DNA of 64,000 nt from Acuticoccus kalidii. Lineage in GTDB: Bacteria; Pseudomonadota; Alphaproteobacteria; Rhizobiales; Amorphaceae. How positions within the stretch are numbered: the stretch's first letter is position 1; every line of letters begins with the position of its first letter. Shown in pieces: positions 44,359-53,179 of this stretch. The stretch spans positions 310,001-374,000 of the forward strand of contig NZ_JAKGCS010000006.1 in the NCBI RefSeq assembly GCF_021556395.1. The letters run 5' to 3'. The notes beneath the pieces were generated by a model. That model saw only the letters and a program-made list of their open reading frames with translations. It was not told the origin of the DNA and did no database searches. Both the position numbers and the translations under genes were made by a program.

Positions 44359-46205
44359 GCCGCGTTCCGCACCGACGCGGCGGCGTCGGCGATGTCCAAC
44401 ACCACGATTTCGGCCCGCGGCACGCCGCGAAAGACACCGTGCGAGACGTCGACGGCGATATGCAGCGCCTCGCCGCGGGCGCGCTTCAATCGGTCGCCGA
44501 TCGGGCCGGTGGTGCGGAAGGCCATCGCCTCGAGCCGCCCGCCTTGGAGGGAGGAGAAGCCGAGGCGGAGCGAATCGGCAGCGCCGACCGGCACGACACT
44601 GTCGAGGACGAGCCCGTCGAGCGCGATCACCGGCTTTGCCCGCTGCGCGCCCCATGGGCCGGCCTCGGACAGGGCGCGGGCGAGCGTCTCGTCGATCGAA
44701 AGCGGCGCGGCGATCGCGTCGACCTTCAGGCTCTCGGCCGCGACGGCTTCCGCGACGCTCTCGCCGAGCGCATCGGTGAGATAGGCGGTGAGGAGGGGGA
44801 TCTTGTCCGCCTCGATGGTGAGGCCGGCCGCCATCGCGTGCCCGCCACCCTTGACGAGGAGGCCGTCAGCGGCGGCTGCGCGGATCGCGGCGCCGAGATC
44901 GACGCCCGGAATCGAGCGGGCCGACCCTGTCCCAGTGCTCACCTCTCCGTCGACGCCGATCGCGACGGCCGGGCGGCGATACCGCTCCTTGAGACGGGCC
45001 GCGACGAGGCCGACGACGCCCGGATGCCATGGCCCGGCGACGACGATCACCGGAGGGTCGCCGGTGACGTGCGCGTCGGCCTCGAGGAGGGCGCGCTGTT
45101 CGAGGGCGCGCCGCTCACGGTTGAGCTGGTCGAGGATCCCGGCGATCCGCTCGGTCTCGACCGGATCGTCGCTCGTCAGGAGCTTCGCGCCGAGGCCCGA
45201 ATCGCCGATCCGTCCGCCGGCATTGATGCGCGGCCCGAGAACATAGCCAAGATGAGTGGAATCGACCGGGCCGCCGATGCGCGCCACGGTGATCAGCGCC
45301 GCAAGGCCCGGATTGGTGCGATGCCGCATCGCGATCAGCCCGCGGATGACGAAAGCGCGGTTGAGCGCCGTCAGCGGCACCACGTCGGCGATCGTGCCGA
45401 GGGCAACGCAGTCGAGAAGGCTCATGAGGTTCGGCTCGGCCCGGTCCGCGAACCGCCCGCGCCGCCGCATCTCGCGCACGAGACCGACCATCACAACGAA
45501 CGCGACGCCGACCGCGGCGCAGGCGCCGAGCCGGGACAGATCGTCCGGCCGGTTGGGATTCACGATGGCATCGGCCGGGGCGAGCGTCGTCACCGGATGG
45601 TGGTCGATGACGAGCACCGTCATGCCGCGCGCCTTGGCGGCGGCGATCGGCTCGATCGCGCCCGCCCCGCAATCGAGCGCCAGGAGCACGTCGGTGCCTT
45701 CGGCCGCGAGCCGCTCCATCGCCTCCACCGACGGTCCATAGCCCTCGGTGACGCGGTCGGGGATGACGATACGCGCGTCGGCGCCGAGCCCGCGCAAGGT
45801 CCGGGTGACGACGGCGGCCGACGTCGCGCCGTCGACGTCATAATCGGCGAAGAGGGTGATCCTCTCGCCGCGGTCGATCGCATCGGCGAGGCGGGCGACG
45901 AGGGCATCGCAATCGGTGAGGCTCGACGGGTCGGGCAGCAGCGCGCGGAGCGTCGGGGCGAGCTCGTGCTCGGCATTCTCGAGCGTCACGCCACGCCCGG
46001 CGAGGACGCGCGAGACGATGTCCGGCAGGGCATGGCGCTGGGCGAGCGCCATCGCCGTTCGCTCGCCGGTCTCGTCGAGCCGGCGCAGCCAACGGCGGCC
46101 CGTCACGGAACGGGAGACACCAAGAACCGGCGGTGGGGCGTTGGGGGCGTCCACGGCAAACTCACGATCGGTACGGTACGAGTATGGCTCATCCGATCGC
46201 GACAT
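44355..46205 (-). CDS. recJ: Single-stranded-DNA-specific exonuclease RecJ
   Basis: 5'-3' exonuclease of 616 residues acting in recombination and mismatch repair. The DHH-family metal motifs are LFADYDVDGATSAAV, ALDCGAGA, VIDHHPVT and LGTIADVVPL; the DHHA1 domain has VKGGGHAMAAG, followed by an OB-fold C-terminus. The ATG at 46205 is chosen; the longer frame upstream lies in the intergenic region. It is transcribed opposite to glpX and the amidase. Confidence 0.95.
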   Translation of the reverse strand: MSRSDEPYSYRTDREFAVDAPNAPPPVLGVSRSVTGRRWLRRLDETGERTAMALAQRHALPDIVSRVLAGRGVTLENAEHELAPTLRALLPDPSSLTDCDALVARLADAIDRGERITLFADYDVDGATSAAVVTRTLRGLGADARIVIPDRVTEGYGPSVEAMERLAAEGTDVLLALDCGAGAIEPIAAAKARGMTVLVIDHHPVTTLAPADAIVNPNRPDDLSRLGACAAVGVAFVVMVGLVREMRRRGRFADRAEPNLMSLLDCVALGTIADVVPLTALNRAFVIRGLIAMRHRTNPGLAALITVARIGGPVDSTHLGYVLGPRINAGGRIGDSGLGAKLLTSDDPVETERIAGILDQLNRERRALEQRALLEADAHVTGDPPVIVVAGPWHPGVVGLVAARLKERYRRPAVAIGVDGEVSTGTGSARSIPGVDLGAAIRAAAADGLLVKGGGHAMAAGLTIEADKIPLLTAYLTDALGESVAEAVAAESLKVDAIAAPLSIDETLARALSEAGPWGAQRAKPVIALDGLVLDSVVPVGAADSLRLGFSSLQGGRLEAMAFRTTGPIGDRLKRARGEALHIAVDVSHGVFRGVPRAEIVVLDIADAAASVRNAA

Positions 46206-46267
46206 GGTTGGCAAGCCGTTAACGTCCCCGCAATTGCGGGCCTGTGGATGGACGGCTTGTGGAGAAA

Positions 46268-47140
46268 TCAGGCCGCGAGCATCACAGGCATGCTGTCGCG
46301 CACCTCCTGGGCGAGCGTCTTCGTCGCATTCTCGGCGCGGCGACCGATGCACAGGCGCACGTCGTAGGTGGCGAGTTCGGGAAGCCCGTCGCTCGGGCCG
46401 ATCGCTTCGAGGCCGGGGCCGAGAAGGCTGACGGGAAGCGGGGCGATGGCGAGGTCGGCGCGAAGGGCGGCGATCTGCCCCTGCGAATGCTCGGAGGTGA
46501 AGGCGACGCGATGATGGCGCCCGCGGCGCTCCAGCGCGTCGAGGGCGGCATGTCGCCAGACGCAGCCCGGCCCGGACAAGGCGAGCGGCAGCGGGTCGTG
46601 CGATTTCGCGGTGCCGCCGGCGCAGCCCACCCAGATCAGCTGCTCGGTGTGGACGATCTCGCCGCCGCGCCCGCCGTCGCCCTTGCCGTCGGAGGTGGTG
46701 AGGGTGATGTCGATCTCGCCTTTATCGAGCCGGTCGAGGAGGACGATCGTCGGGGCGAGAATGACCTCGACCTCGACTTGCGGGCAGAGCTTGGCGAAGC
46801 GGGCGAGGATGCGCGGCAAAAGGCGCGTGCCGTAATCGTCCGGCGCGCCGAAGCGGACCTTTCCGTCGACCTTCGGGCCGCGAAACCGGGCGAGCGCCTC
46901 CTCGTTGAGCTGAAGGATGCGCCGGCCATAGCCGAGCAATTCCTCCCCCGCGGGGGTGAGGGCGACGGATCGGCCATTCTTCAGGAAAAGCGGGGTTCCG
47001 ATCTGCTCTTCGAGCTTGCTCATCTGCATCGAGATGGCCGAGGGCGTGCGGTGGACCTCGTCGGCGGCGGCGCGAAAGCTGCCTTTGTCACAGATGGCGA
47101 CGAAGGTGCGGATCAACTCGCTGTCCAACATCAACTGCAT
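46268..47140 (-). CDS. LysR-family transcriptional regulator
   Basis: LysR regulator of 290 residues. The helix-turn-helix is in residues 5-62 (SELIRTFVAICDKGSFRAAADEVHRTPSAISMQMSKLE), then the effector domain (VRFGAPDDYGTRLLPRIL). The opening MQLMLDSELIRTFVAI resembles the DhcR/AllS-like branch. It is divergent from a DUF1127 gene across 133 bases that hold a 7-bp inverted repeat; a DUF1127 gene beside a LysR gene is a recurrent alphaproteobacterial arrangement. The probable target is that gene and itself; the effector is unknown. Confidence 0.88.
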   Translation of the reverse strand: MQLMLDSELIRTFVAICDKGSFRAAADEVHRTPSAISMQMSKLEEQIGTPLFLKNGRSVALTPAGEELLGYGRRILQLNEEALARFRGPKVDGKVRFGAPDDYGTRLLPRILARFAKLCPQVEVEVILAPTIVLLDRLDKGEIDITLTTSDGKGDGGRGGEIVHTEQLIWVGCAGGTAKSHDPLPLALSGPGCVWRHAALDALERRGRHHRVAFTSEHSQGQIAALRADLAIAPLPVSLLGPGLEAIGPSDGLPELATYDVRLCIGRRAENATKTLAQEVRDSMPVMLAA

Positions 47141-47187
47141 CGACGGATCCCTCCCGGCGGCCCCGTCCGAATGTTCACATTCTGTGA

Positions 47188-47218
47188 TCAGTCGGATCAG
47201 AACAATTCGTTCGACTGA
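47188..47218. promoter_or_regulatory. Candidate LysR operator: TCAGTCG-N17-CGACTGA
   Basis: A perfect seven-base inverted repeat at 47188-47194 and 47212-47218, with 24 bases between arm centres, in the divergent LysR/DUF1127 gap. Two partly overlapping GATCAG elements lie in the same segment. Position and geometry fit a LysR dimer site. Confidence 0.45.
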
Positions 47219-47273
47219 CCATTAGATGTGTCCCATCTACCCGTCATCGTCAATGCGGTGATGGAGAAGAAAG

Positions 47274-47576
47274 ATGGCCGTGAATGATGTGACGCCAACG
47301 CGGTGGGCCGGAGAGAGCGAACCGCGTCCGGTGAGTGTGGTGTTGACCTGGCTTCGCGACAAGGTGCGTGAACGCCGCCGGGTGCGTGCCCGTCGGGCCG
47401 CTTTCAACCACCTTTTGACGCTCGATCAGTCCTTGCTGGACGATATCGGCGTGACGCGCGACGAAGTGACCTGGGGGTCTTATCTCCCGATCGAGCGGAA
47501 CGCTGCGCACGAAGTGCAGGAGCGCGCCCGTAAGCGTCGCGCGTCGGAAGGTTGGATCACGCGTCGCACCCGCTGA
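47274..47576 (+). CDS. DUF1127 small basic protein
   Basis: Basic protein of 100 residues. The DUF1127 core is at residues 45-80: FNHLLTLDQSLLDDIGVTRDEV, with the invariant Leu-x-Asp-Ile-Gly. The N-terminal half is Arg-rich (VRERRRVRARRAAF). In Agrobacterium and Rhodobacter, Arg-rich DUF1127 proteins influence phosphate, RNA or stress metabolism; a role here is not clear. The last 20 residues (RKRRASEGWITRRTR) are also basic. It is divergent from the LysR gene. Confidence 0.82.
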   Translation: MAVNDVTPTRWAGESEPRPVSVVLTWLRDKVRERRRVRARRAAFNHLLTLDQSLLDDIGVTRDEVTWGSYLPIERNAAHEVQERARKRRASEGWITRRTR

Positions 47577-47641
47577 CACATGACAAACCAGCAATCGGCC
47601 ATCGCACGAACGTCCCTCCGGGCCAGCTCGGGACGTGGGGT

Positions 47642-48454
47642 TCAACGACCCTCGAAGTGCGGTGGCCGTTTCTCGATGAAGGCCGCCCGGCCTTCGATAT
47701 AGTCGTCGCTCATGTCGGCGACATCGACGAGGCGCTTGGCCTCCTCGAACAGGTCCGAAACCGCCCCCTGCTCGGCCGCCCTCAGCGCTACCTTCGCCGC
47801 CGCGAGGGTCAATGGCGCATTCTCCGCGAGGCGTGCGGCGAGCCGCTCCACTGCATCGTCGAGTTCGTCCTCCGGCAGGATCTCGTGCACCGCGCCGGTC
47901 ACGAAGGCGCGCTGCACCGGCAGCCGCCCCGCCGTCAAAAGGATCCACCGCGCCGTCGCCATCCCGACGCCGCGCACGAGGCGGGCGACCCCGCGCGGGT
48001 CGTAGCCGAGCCCGAGACGCGCCGCCGGAACCATGAAAAACGCATCCTCGGAGGCGAGGCGAAGGTCGCACGACAGGGCGAGCGCCGCGCCCGCGCCGAC
48101 GACCGGCCCCGCGAGCCGCGCGATCGTCGGCTGGCGAATCGCCTCGATCGCGGCGCATGCGAGTTCGAGCTGGTCGTCATAAAGGCGGGCGGCGTCGCGA
48201 TCGGCGCGCGCCTCTTCGAAGCCCGTGATATCGGCCCCGGCGGAGAACACGTCTCCGTCGCCCTGGAAGATGACGACGCGCACGTCCGGATCGTTGGTGA
48301 TCGCGAGGGCGAAGGCTTCGAGCTCCTGCCACATGCCGACGCTGATCGCGTTGCGGCGGGCGGGATTGGACAGGGTGACGACCGCGACCTCGCCCTCCTG
48401 GGCGATGACGACGCGGGGAATCTCGTCGCGTTCTTCCATGTCAGACGCCGTCAC
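47642..48454 (-). CDS. Enoyl-CoA hydratase/isomerase family protein
   Basis: Crotonase-fold protein of 270 residues. The oxyanion segments are GDGDVFSAGADITGF and AGPVVGAGAALALSCDLRLAS; Ala stands where classical hydratases have the first catalytic Glu. The later segment AARLGLGYDP has Asp or Gly near the second Glu position. The C-terminal IEGRAAFIEKRPPHFEGR is typical of the group. It may be an isomerase or carbon-carbon hydrolase of an unknown acyl-CoA pathway. No other acyl-CoA genes adjoin. The ATG at 48454 is used; an internal ATG five codons later is possible. Confidence 0.82.
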   Translation of the reverse strand: MTASDMEERDEIPRVVIAQEGEVAVVTLSNPARRNAISVGMWQELEAFALAITNDPDVRVVIFQGDGDVFSAGADITGFEEARADRDAARLYDDQLELACAAIEAIRQPTIARLAGPVVGAGAALALSCDLRLASEDAFFMVPAARLGLGYDPRGVARLVRGVGMATARWILLTAGRLPVQRAFVTGAVHEILPEDELDDAVERLAARLAENAPLTLAAAKVALRAAEQGAVSDLFEEAKRLVDVADMSDDYIEGRAAFIEKRPPHFEGR

Positions 48455-48518
48455 TGGGCTTCCCCTTTTTTATCGCGCGTCGCGTGAGGTACAGGCCGCT
48501 TGCGGTCGAACGCAAGGG

Positions 48519-49370
48519 TCAAGCGACCACCCGGCGCATCATGGTCGGCGGAAGCCCCTTCGATCGAAGCCGCGCGATCGTATCGGCGAGCCGTTCCACC
48601 GCCGTCATCATATGGAAGCCGTTGGCGTGCAGCAGGCGCTCTTCATCGAGCATGATGCCGACATGGCCCTTCCAGAATACGAGATCGCCACGCACGAGGC
48701 CCGCCGGATCGAGCGGCAGCGGGGCGCCGAGTTCGGCCTCCTGCATGTCGGAATCGCGCGGCGCGGTCTGCCCGGCCGCCTGAAGCGCGATCTGGACGAG
48801 GCCAGAGCAGTCGATCCCGTCCCACGATTTGCCGCCGAAATAATAGGGCGCGCCGACGAAGATCTCGGCGATCGAGACCCAATCGGCGGCGAGCGGCCCG
48901 CGCGAGACATGTTGGTCGAGGATGTAACCACCATCGGCGAGGGCGTGGAAGTGCTCGCCGCCGGTGCGGTCCTCGCCGCTCGTTTCGATCCATGCGCCCA
49001 TCGGCAGCCGCATCGAAGGCGGCACCTTGATGGATGGGGAGGGGAAGACGAGCGCCAGCGGGGCCGAGACGCGGTGCGTCGGTGCGCCGGGGCCGGCGAG
49101 CGCCTCCTCGCGGACATAGCCGACATAACCGTCGACGCCGCTCTGTACCCAGGCCCAGCCGTCGGCGCGATCGAACACGTCGACCGGCTCGCCGAACAAA
49201 AATTCGGTGTCGAGCGGCGCATCGCCTCTCGGACGGCGACGGCAGGCGGTGATCGGGACGGCGATGCGGGCGACGGTCGGCGTTGCGTAGCGCGGGGCCT
49301 TCACGGCGTCTTCGAGGCGGACATCGGCGAGATCGTCGCGCACCGCGTTGCGGCGGGTGTCGAGCTTCAT
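48519..49370 (-). CDS. NlpC/P60 family peptidase with SH3-like domains
   Basis: Probable cell-wall endopeptidase of 283 residues. Two SH3b-like modules occupy about residues 30-165 (DTEFLFGEPVDVFDRADGWAWV and later segments). The C-terminal NlpC/P60 domain has the Cys nucleophile in DGIDCSGLVQIALQAAG and the His in FWKGHVGIML. It cleaves peptide stems such as gamma-D-glutamyl-diaminopimelate. No signal peptide is visible, which is common for this alphaproteobacterial family. The ATG at 49370 overlaps the stop of the M17 peptidase gene by four bases, so the two peptidases are coupled and may recycle wall peptides together. Confidence 0.88.
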   Translation of the reverse strand: MKLDTRRNAVRDDLADVRLEDAVKAPRYATPTVARIAVPITACRRRPRGDAPLDTEFLFGEPVDVFDRADGWAWVQSGVDGYVGYVREEALAGPGAPTHRVSAPLALVFPSPSIKVPPSMRLPMGAWIETSGEDRTGGEHFHALADGGYILDQHVSRGPLAADWVSIAEIFVGAPYYFGGKSWDGIDCSGLVQIALQAAGQTAPRDSDMQEAELGAPLPLDPAGLVRGDLVFWKGHVGIMLDEERLLHANGFHMMTAVERLADTIARLRSKGLPPTMMRRVVA

Positions 49371-50728
49371 CCTCTGTAGCGAACGCCGAGCCAGTGATAG
49401 AGCGCGCGGATCGCCTGTGCCTCGCCGCCTTTCGGTCGGCCCGGCCGTTCCTCGGCGTTCCAGGAATAGACGTCGAAATGAACGTAGGCGCGCGCCTGCT
49501 CCACGAAGCGGTGGAGGAAGAGGGCGGCGGTGATCGATCCCGCGAAGGGCTGGGACGAGATGTGATTGATGTCGGCGATCGGCGACTTCAGCCACTTTTC
49601 ATAGCGCGGCCAGAGCGGCAGGCGCCAAACCGGATCGTGAACGTCCTCGCCCGCGAGGCGCACCTCTTCGGCGACGACATCGTCGCGGGTGAAGAGGGCG
49701 GGAAGGTCCGGCCCAAGGGCGACGCGCGCCGCGCCGGTGAGGGTCGCGAAATCGATGAGAAGGTCGGGGCGTTCCTGGTCGGCGAGTGCCAAGGCGTCGG
49801 CGAGGACGAGGCGGCCCTCCGCATCGGTGTTGCCGATCTCGACGGTGAGGCCCTTGCGCGAGCGCAAGACGTCGCCCGGCCGGAAGGCGGCACCGCCGAT
49901 CGCGTTTTCCGCCGCGCCGATGAGGACGCGCAGCCGCACCGGAAGGTTCGCGTCCATGATCATCGTCGCGAGGCCGAGCGCCTGGGCCGCGCCGCCCATG
50001 TCCTTCTTCATGAGGGACATCGCGCGATCCGGCTTGATATTGAGGCCGCCGGTGTCGAACACCACACCCTTGCCGACGAGCGTGAGCTTCGGTGCGTCCT
50101 CGCTCCCCCAGGTCATGTCGATGAGGAGGGGCGGGCGCGGCGAGGCGGCGCCGACGGCGGCGATCATCGGAAAGCCGTTCTCGAGGGCCTCGCCGTCGGT
50201 GATGGCGATGTGGGCGCCGTATTTGCGGCCGAGCGCCTGCGCGGCGTCGGCGAGTTCGGCGGGGCCGAGATCGTTGGCCGGCGTGTTGATGAGATCGCGC
50301 GTCAGATAGATCGCGTCGGCGATGCGCCGCACGTCGACCACGTCCACCCCGTCGGGGGAGACCAGGCGCGGGGCGCGCTTCTTGCCGGTGGCGTAATTTT
50401 CGAAGCGATAGAGTGAGAGGAGGAAACCGAGCGCGCTGGCGGTGTGGTCGCTCCAGCCTTCGCCGAGCACGAAGGCGCCTTCGGGAAAGCGCGAGAGGGC
50501 GGCGCTCGCGAACGGGTCGGACCCGTCGCCGACACCGATCAGCACCATGGAGAGGCGGCCGGCTCCATCGGGGAGGGCGAGAACGTCGCCCGGGGCGCCG
50601 TCGAAGCCCATGGCACGGGCGAATGTCGCATGTTCGGAGGACAGCCGGGCGATGAAGTTCGCCGCATTGGCTTTGGTGACGGCGTGGGCCGGCGTCGACC
50701 TGTCGACCTCGTGACGACCGACGATCAT
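49367..50728 (-). CDS. M17 leucyl aminopeptidase family protein
   Basis: Metallo-aminopeptidase of 453 residues. The metal site is LVGKGVVFDTGGLNIKP with the conserved Lys and Asp, and the hallmark NTDAEGRL lies about 60 residues later with the second set of ligands. FATLTGAARVALG follows. The N-terminal domain is shorter and less conserved than in PepA, as in PepB-like relatives. It would trim short peptides. It is translationally coupled to the NlpC/P60 gene downstream. Confidence 0.92.
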   Translation of the reverse strand: MIVGRHEVDRSTPAHAVTKANAANFIARLSSEHATFARAMGFDGAPGDVLALPDGAGRLSMVLIGVGDGSDPFASAALSRFPEGAFVLGEGWSDHTASALGFLLSLYRFENYATGKKRAPRLVSPDGVDVVDVRRIADAIYLTRDLINTPANDLGPAELADAAQALGRKYGAHIAITDGEALENGFPMIAAVGAASPRPPLLIDMTWGSEDAPKLTLVGKGVVFDTGGLNIKPDRAMSLMKKDMGGAAQALGLATMIMDANLPVRLRVLIGAAENAIGGAAFRPGDVLRSRKGLTVEIGNTDAEGRLVLADALALADQERPDLLIDFATLTGAARVALGPDLPALFTRDDVVAEEVRLAGEDVHDPVWRLPLWPRYEKWLKSPIADINHISSQPFAGSITAALFLHRFVEQARAYVHFDVYSWNAEERPGRPKGGEAQAIRALYHWLGVRYRG

Positions 50729-50744
50729 GACCGGGCTCCTTCGA

Positions 50745-50963
50745 TCAGCGCAGGAATGCAGTGTCCAACCCGGAGAGCATCTCCAGGACGGGACCGCCGG
50801 CCGCCATGACGGCGACGACGACGGCCATGACGAGAAGAGCGGCCACCATCGGCAGCTCCGTCATCGTTTCGGCTCGCGGTGCCTTGGCACCGCGATGCCG
50901 CGTTTGGATGTTGGCCCCTTTGCCCATGGCGTTCTCGCGACCCTCGTCCGGCGGTTTCATCAC
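50745..50963 (-). CDS. Small single-pass membrane protein, hypothetical
   Basis: Protein of 72 residues, or 60 if it starts at the ATG at 50927. The N-terminal 35 residues are polar and basic (GKGANIQTRHRGAKAPRA), followed by one hydrophobic segment ELPMVAALLVMAVVVAVMAA and a short tail. I know no family. It lies 16 bases upstream of the M17 peptidase gene on the same strand. No strong ribosome site supports either start, so its reality depends on the clean membrane segment. Confidence 0.45.
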   Translation of the reverse strand: MMKPPDEGRENAMGKGANIQTRHRGAKAPRAETMTELPMVAALLVMAVVVAVMAAGGPVLEMLSGLDTAFLR

Positions 50964-51080
50964 GAGCGAAACTCACTGGCTCACCTTTGTGCCGAGTTAA
51001 CGTCGTGCGCCGTTGCGACCTCGCCAAATCGTTTGTCGTGCTAGCCTTAACGTTCGGTGACCAAAGACGGTTGGGATGTT

Positions 51081-52580
51081 TCAGATGGACTGATTGTAAT
51101 CGCCGACTTCGCTGTTTTCGCGAAGCACGCCGTCGACCGCCTTGAACATCTCCCGCATCGCCGCCTCCGACGTCGGGCTTTCGACGACGACGACGAGCTC
51201 CGGCTTGTTGGAGGAGGCGCGGACGAGGCCCCAGGTGCCGTCTTCGGCGACGACGCGGACGCCGTTCACGGTGATCAGCTCTTTGATCTTCTGGCCGGCG
51301 ACCATCTCGCCCTGCTTTTCCATGTCCTCGAAGCGCTTCACCACGCGGTCGATGACGCCATACTTCAGCTCGTCATCGCAATGCGGGCTCATGGTCGGCG
51401 TCTGCCAGGTCTTCTGGAGGTCGCCGCGAAGGTCGCTCATCGAGCGGTCCGGGTTGCGGTCGAGCATCTCGAGGATGGCGATCGCCGAGACGAGGCCGTC
51501 GTCATAGCCGCGACCGATCGGCTCGTTGAAGAAGAAATGGCCGGATTTCTCGAAGCCGGCGACGGCGTTGAGGTCGTTGACGCGGCGTTTGATGTAGGAA
51601 TGGCCGGTCTTGTAATAGTCCGTCTTGGCGCCGTTCTGCTTGAGGACCGGGTCGGTCATGAAGAGGCCGGTCGACTTCACGTCGACGACGAATTGCGCGT
51701 CTTTCGTGATCTTGGACAGGTCGCGCGCGATCATCAGGCCGACGATATCGGCGAAGATCTCGCCGCCTTTCTCGTCGATCACGCCGCAGCGGTCGCCGTC
51801 ACCGTCGAAGCCGAAGCCGACATCGGCGCCGTTTTCGAGCACCGCATCGCGGATGGCATGAAGCATCTTCATGTCTTCCGGGTTCGGATTGTAGCGCGGG
51901 AAGGTGTGGTCGAGCTCGGTGTCGAGCGGGATCACGTCGACGCCGAGGCGCTCGAGGACGTGCGGGGCGAAGGCGCCCGCCGTGCCGTTGCCGCAGGCGC
52001 AGACGATCTTGAGCTTGCGGTTGACGTGCCGCCCCTCGACGAGATCGTTCATGTAGCGGCGGGGGAAGTCGTCGACGAATTCGTAGCCGCCACCGCCCGA
52101 CAGGTCGAACGCGGCGGCGAGGGTGATCTCCTTGAGCCGGCCCATCTCGTCCGGCCCGAAGGTGCGCGGGCGGTCGGCGCCCATCTTCACGCCGGTCCAG
52201 CCGTTCTCGTTGTGGCTCGCCGTGACCATGGCGACGGCCGGCACGTCGAGCGCGAACTGGGCGTAATAGGCCATCGGCGTCACCGCGAGGCCGATATCGT
52301 AGACCTTGCAGCCCGACGCCATCATGCCCTGGATGAGGGCGGTCTTGATGGAGGAGGAGTAGGAGCGGAAGTCGTGACCCGTCACGACTTCGCGGGGTTT
52401 GCCCATCTCGCCGAGCAGGGTGCCGATGCCCATGCCGAGCGCTTGGACCCCCATGAGATTGAGCTCTTTGCCGAACAGCCAGCGCGCATCGTACTCGCGA
52501 AATCCGGTGGGTTTGACCATCGGCTGCGACTCGTACGCGTACGTGTTTGGCGTCAGCTGGGGGTGAGGCTTAGGGAACAT
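51081..52580 (-). CDS. Phosphomannomutase/phosphoglucomutase
   Basis: Alpha-D-phosphohexomutase of 499 residues, converting hexose-6- to hexose-1-phosphate for glycan and lipopolysaccharide precursors. The phosphoserine loop is VTASHNENGWTG, the magnesium loop FGFDGDGDRCGVI, the sugar-binding loop GFEKSGHFFFNEPIGRGYDDG and the phosphate-binding loop VRASSNKPELVVVVES. The C-terminus is normal. It could be called algC, manB or pgm; specificity cannot be decided. The gene stands alone, with about 117 bases to the small membrane gene. Confidence 0.93.
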   Translation of the reverse strand: MFPKPHPQLTPNTYAYESQPMVKPTGFREYDARWLFGKELNLMGVQALGMGIGTLLGEMGKPREVVTGHDFRSYSSSIKTALIQGMMASGCKVYDIGLAVTPMAYYAQFALDVPAVAMVTASHNENGWTGVKMGADRPRTFGPDEMGRLKEITLAAAFDLSGGGGYEFVDDFPRRYMNDLVEGRHVNRKLKIVCACGNGTAGAFAPHVLERLGVDVIPLDTELDHTFPRYNPNPEDMKMLHAIRDAVLENGADVGFGFDGDGDRCGVIDEKGGEIFADIVGLMIARDLSKITKDAQFVVDVKSTGLFMTDPVLKQNGAKTDYYKTGHSYIKRRVNDLNAVAGFEKSGHFFFNEPIGRGYDDGLVSAIAILEMLDRNPDRSMSDLRGDLQKTWQTPTMSPHCDDELKYGVIDRVVKRFEDMEKQGEMVAGQKIKELITVNGVRVVAEDGTWGLVRASSNKPELVVVVESPTSEAAMREMFKAVDGVLRENSEVGDYNQSI

Positions 52581-52756
52581 CAGGCTGGCTCCGACAGTAC
52601 GACCACATCATGTAGCTATCGCGTTTGTGCGGTCGAGCAAAGATCACACGATGCGCGCCTGCTGCCCGAAGCGGGAGGGGCCGCGCAATATAATCCGATA
52701 AGCGAGCGATTTAGGGCGCCGCTCGCCGAAATCTAAGGTTCAACACGCGCACCGGC

Positions 52757-53179
52757 TCAAACGAGCTTGCGGAGGAGCCGGAGGAGCTGCTCGCGCTCGC
52801 GCGCGGTCAGCGGCTCCAGCGTCTCCTCGGTGATCGAATGGCCGCGCCGGCAAAGCTCGGGGACGAGGGCACGGCCGTGTTCGGACAGGTCGATCACGCG
52901 CCGACGGCTGTCCTTCTCGTCGACCGACAGCGTGATGAGACCCTTCGTCTTCAGACGGTCGACGACCCCCTTCACGGTGGCATTGTCGAGACCGGCGAGG
53001 CGGCCGAGCTGATTTTGCGAGGTTGGCCCACCCTCCGCGAGGCGGATGAGGACGGTGAATTGCGGCGGCGTCAGCCCCTCGGCAATCCGCTCCTGGAAGA
53101 TCGCCGTGTGCCGCTGGCTCGCAAGACGCATCAGATAGCCGATCTGATCGTCGAGAATGTAGTCGCCCGACGCGGTCAT
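52757..53179 (-). CDS. MarR-family transcriptional regulator
   Basis: Regulator of 140 residues with the MarR winged helix: QFTVLIRLAEGGPTSQNQLGRLAGLDNATVKGVVDRLKTKG and the wing SVDEKDSRRRVIDLSEHG. It is the last gene of the long minus-strand operon and overlaps the LivF-type ATPase gene by four bases. MarR proteins in aromatic and heterocyclic catabolic operons usually repress the operon and are released by the substrate or its CoA or hydroxylated product. That is the likely role here. Confidence 0.88.
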   Translation of the reverse strand: MTASGDYILDDQIGYLMRLASQRHTAIFQERIAEGLTPPQFTVLIRLAEGGPTSQNQLGRLAGLDNATVKGVVDRLKTKGLITLSVDEKDSRRRVIDLSEHGRALVPELCRRGHSITEETLEPLTAREREQLLRLLRKLV

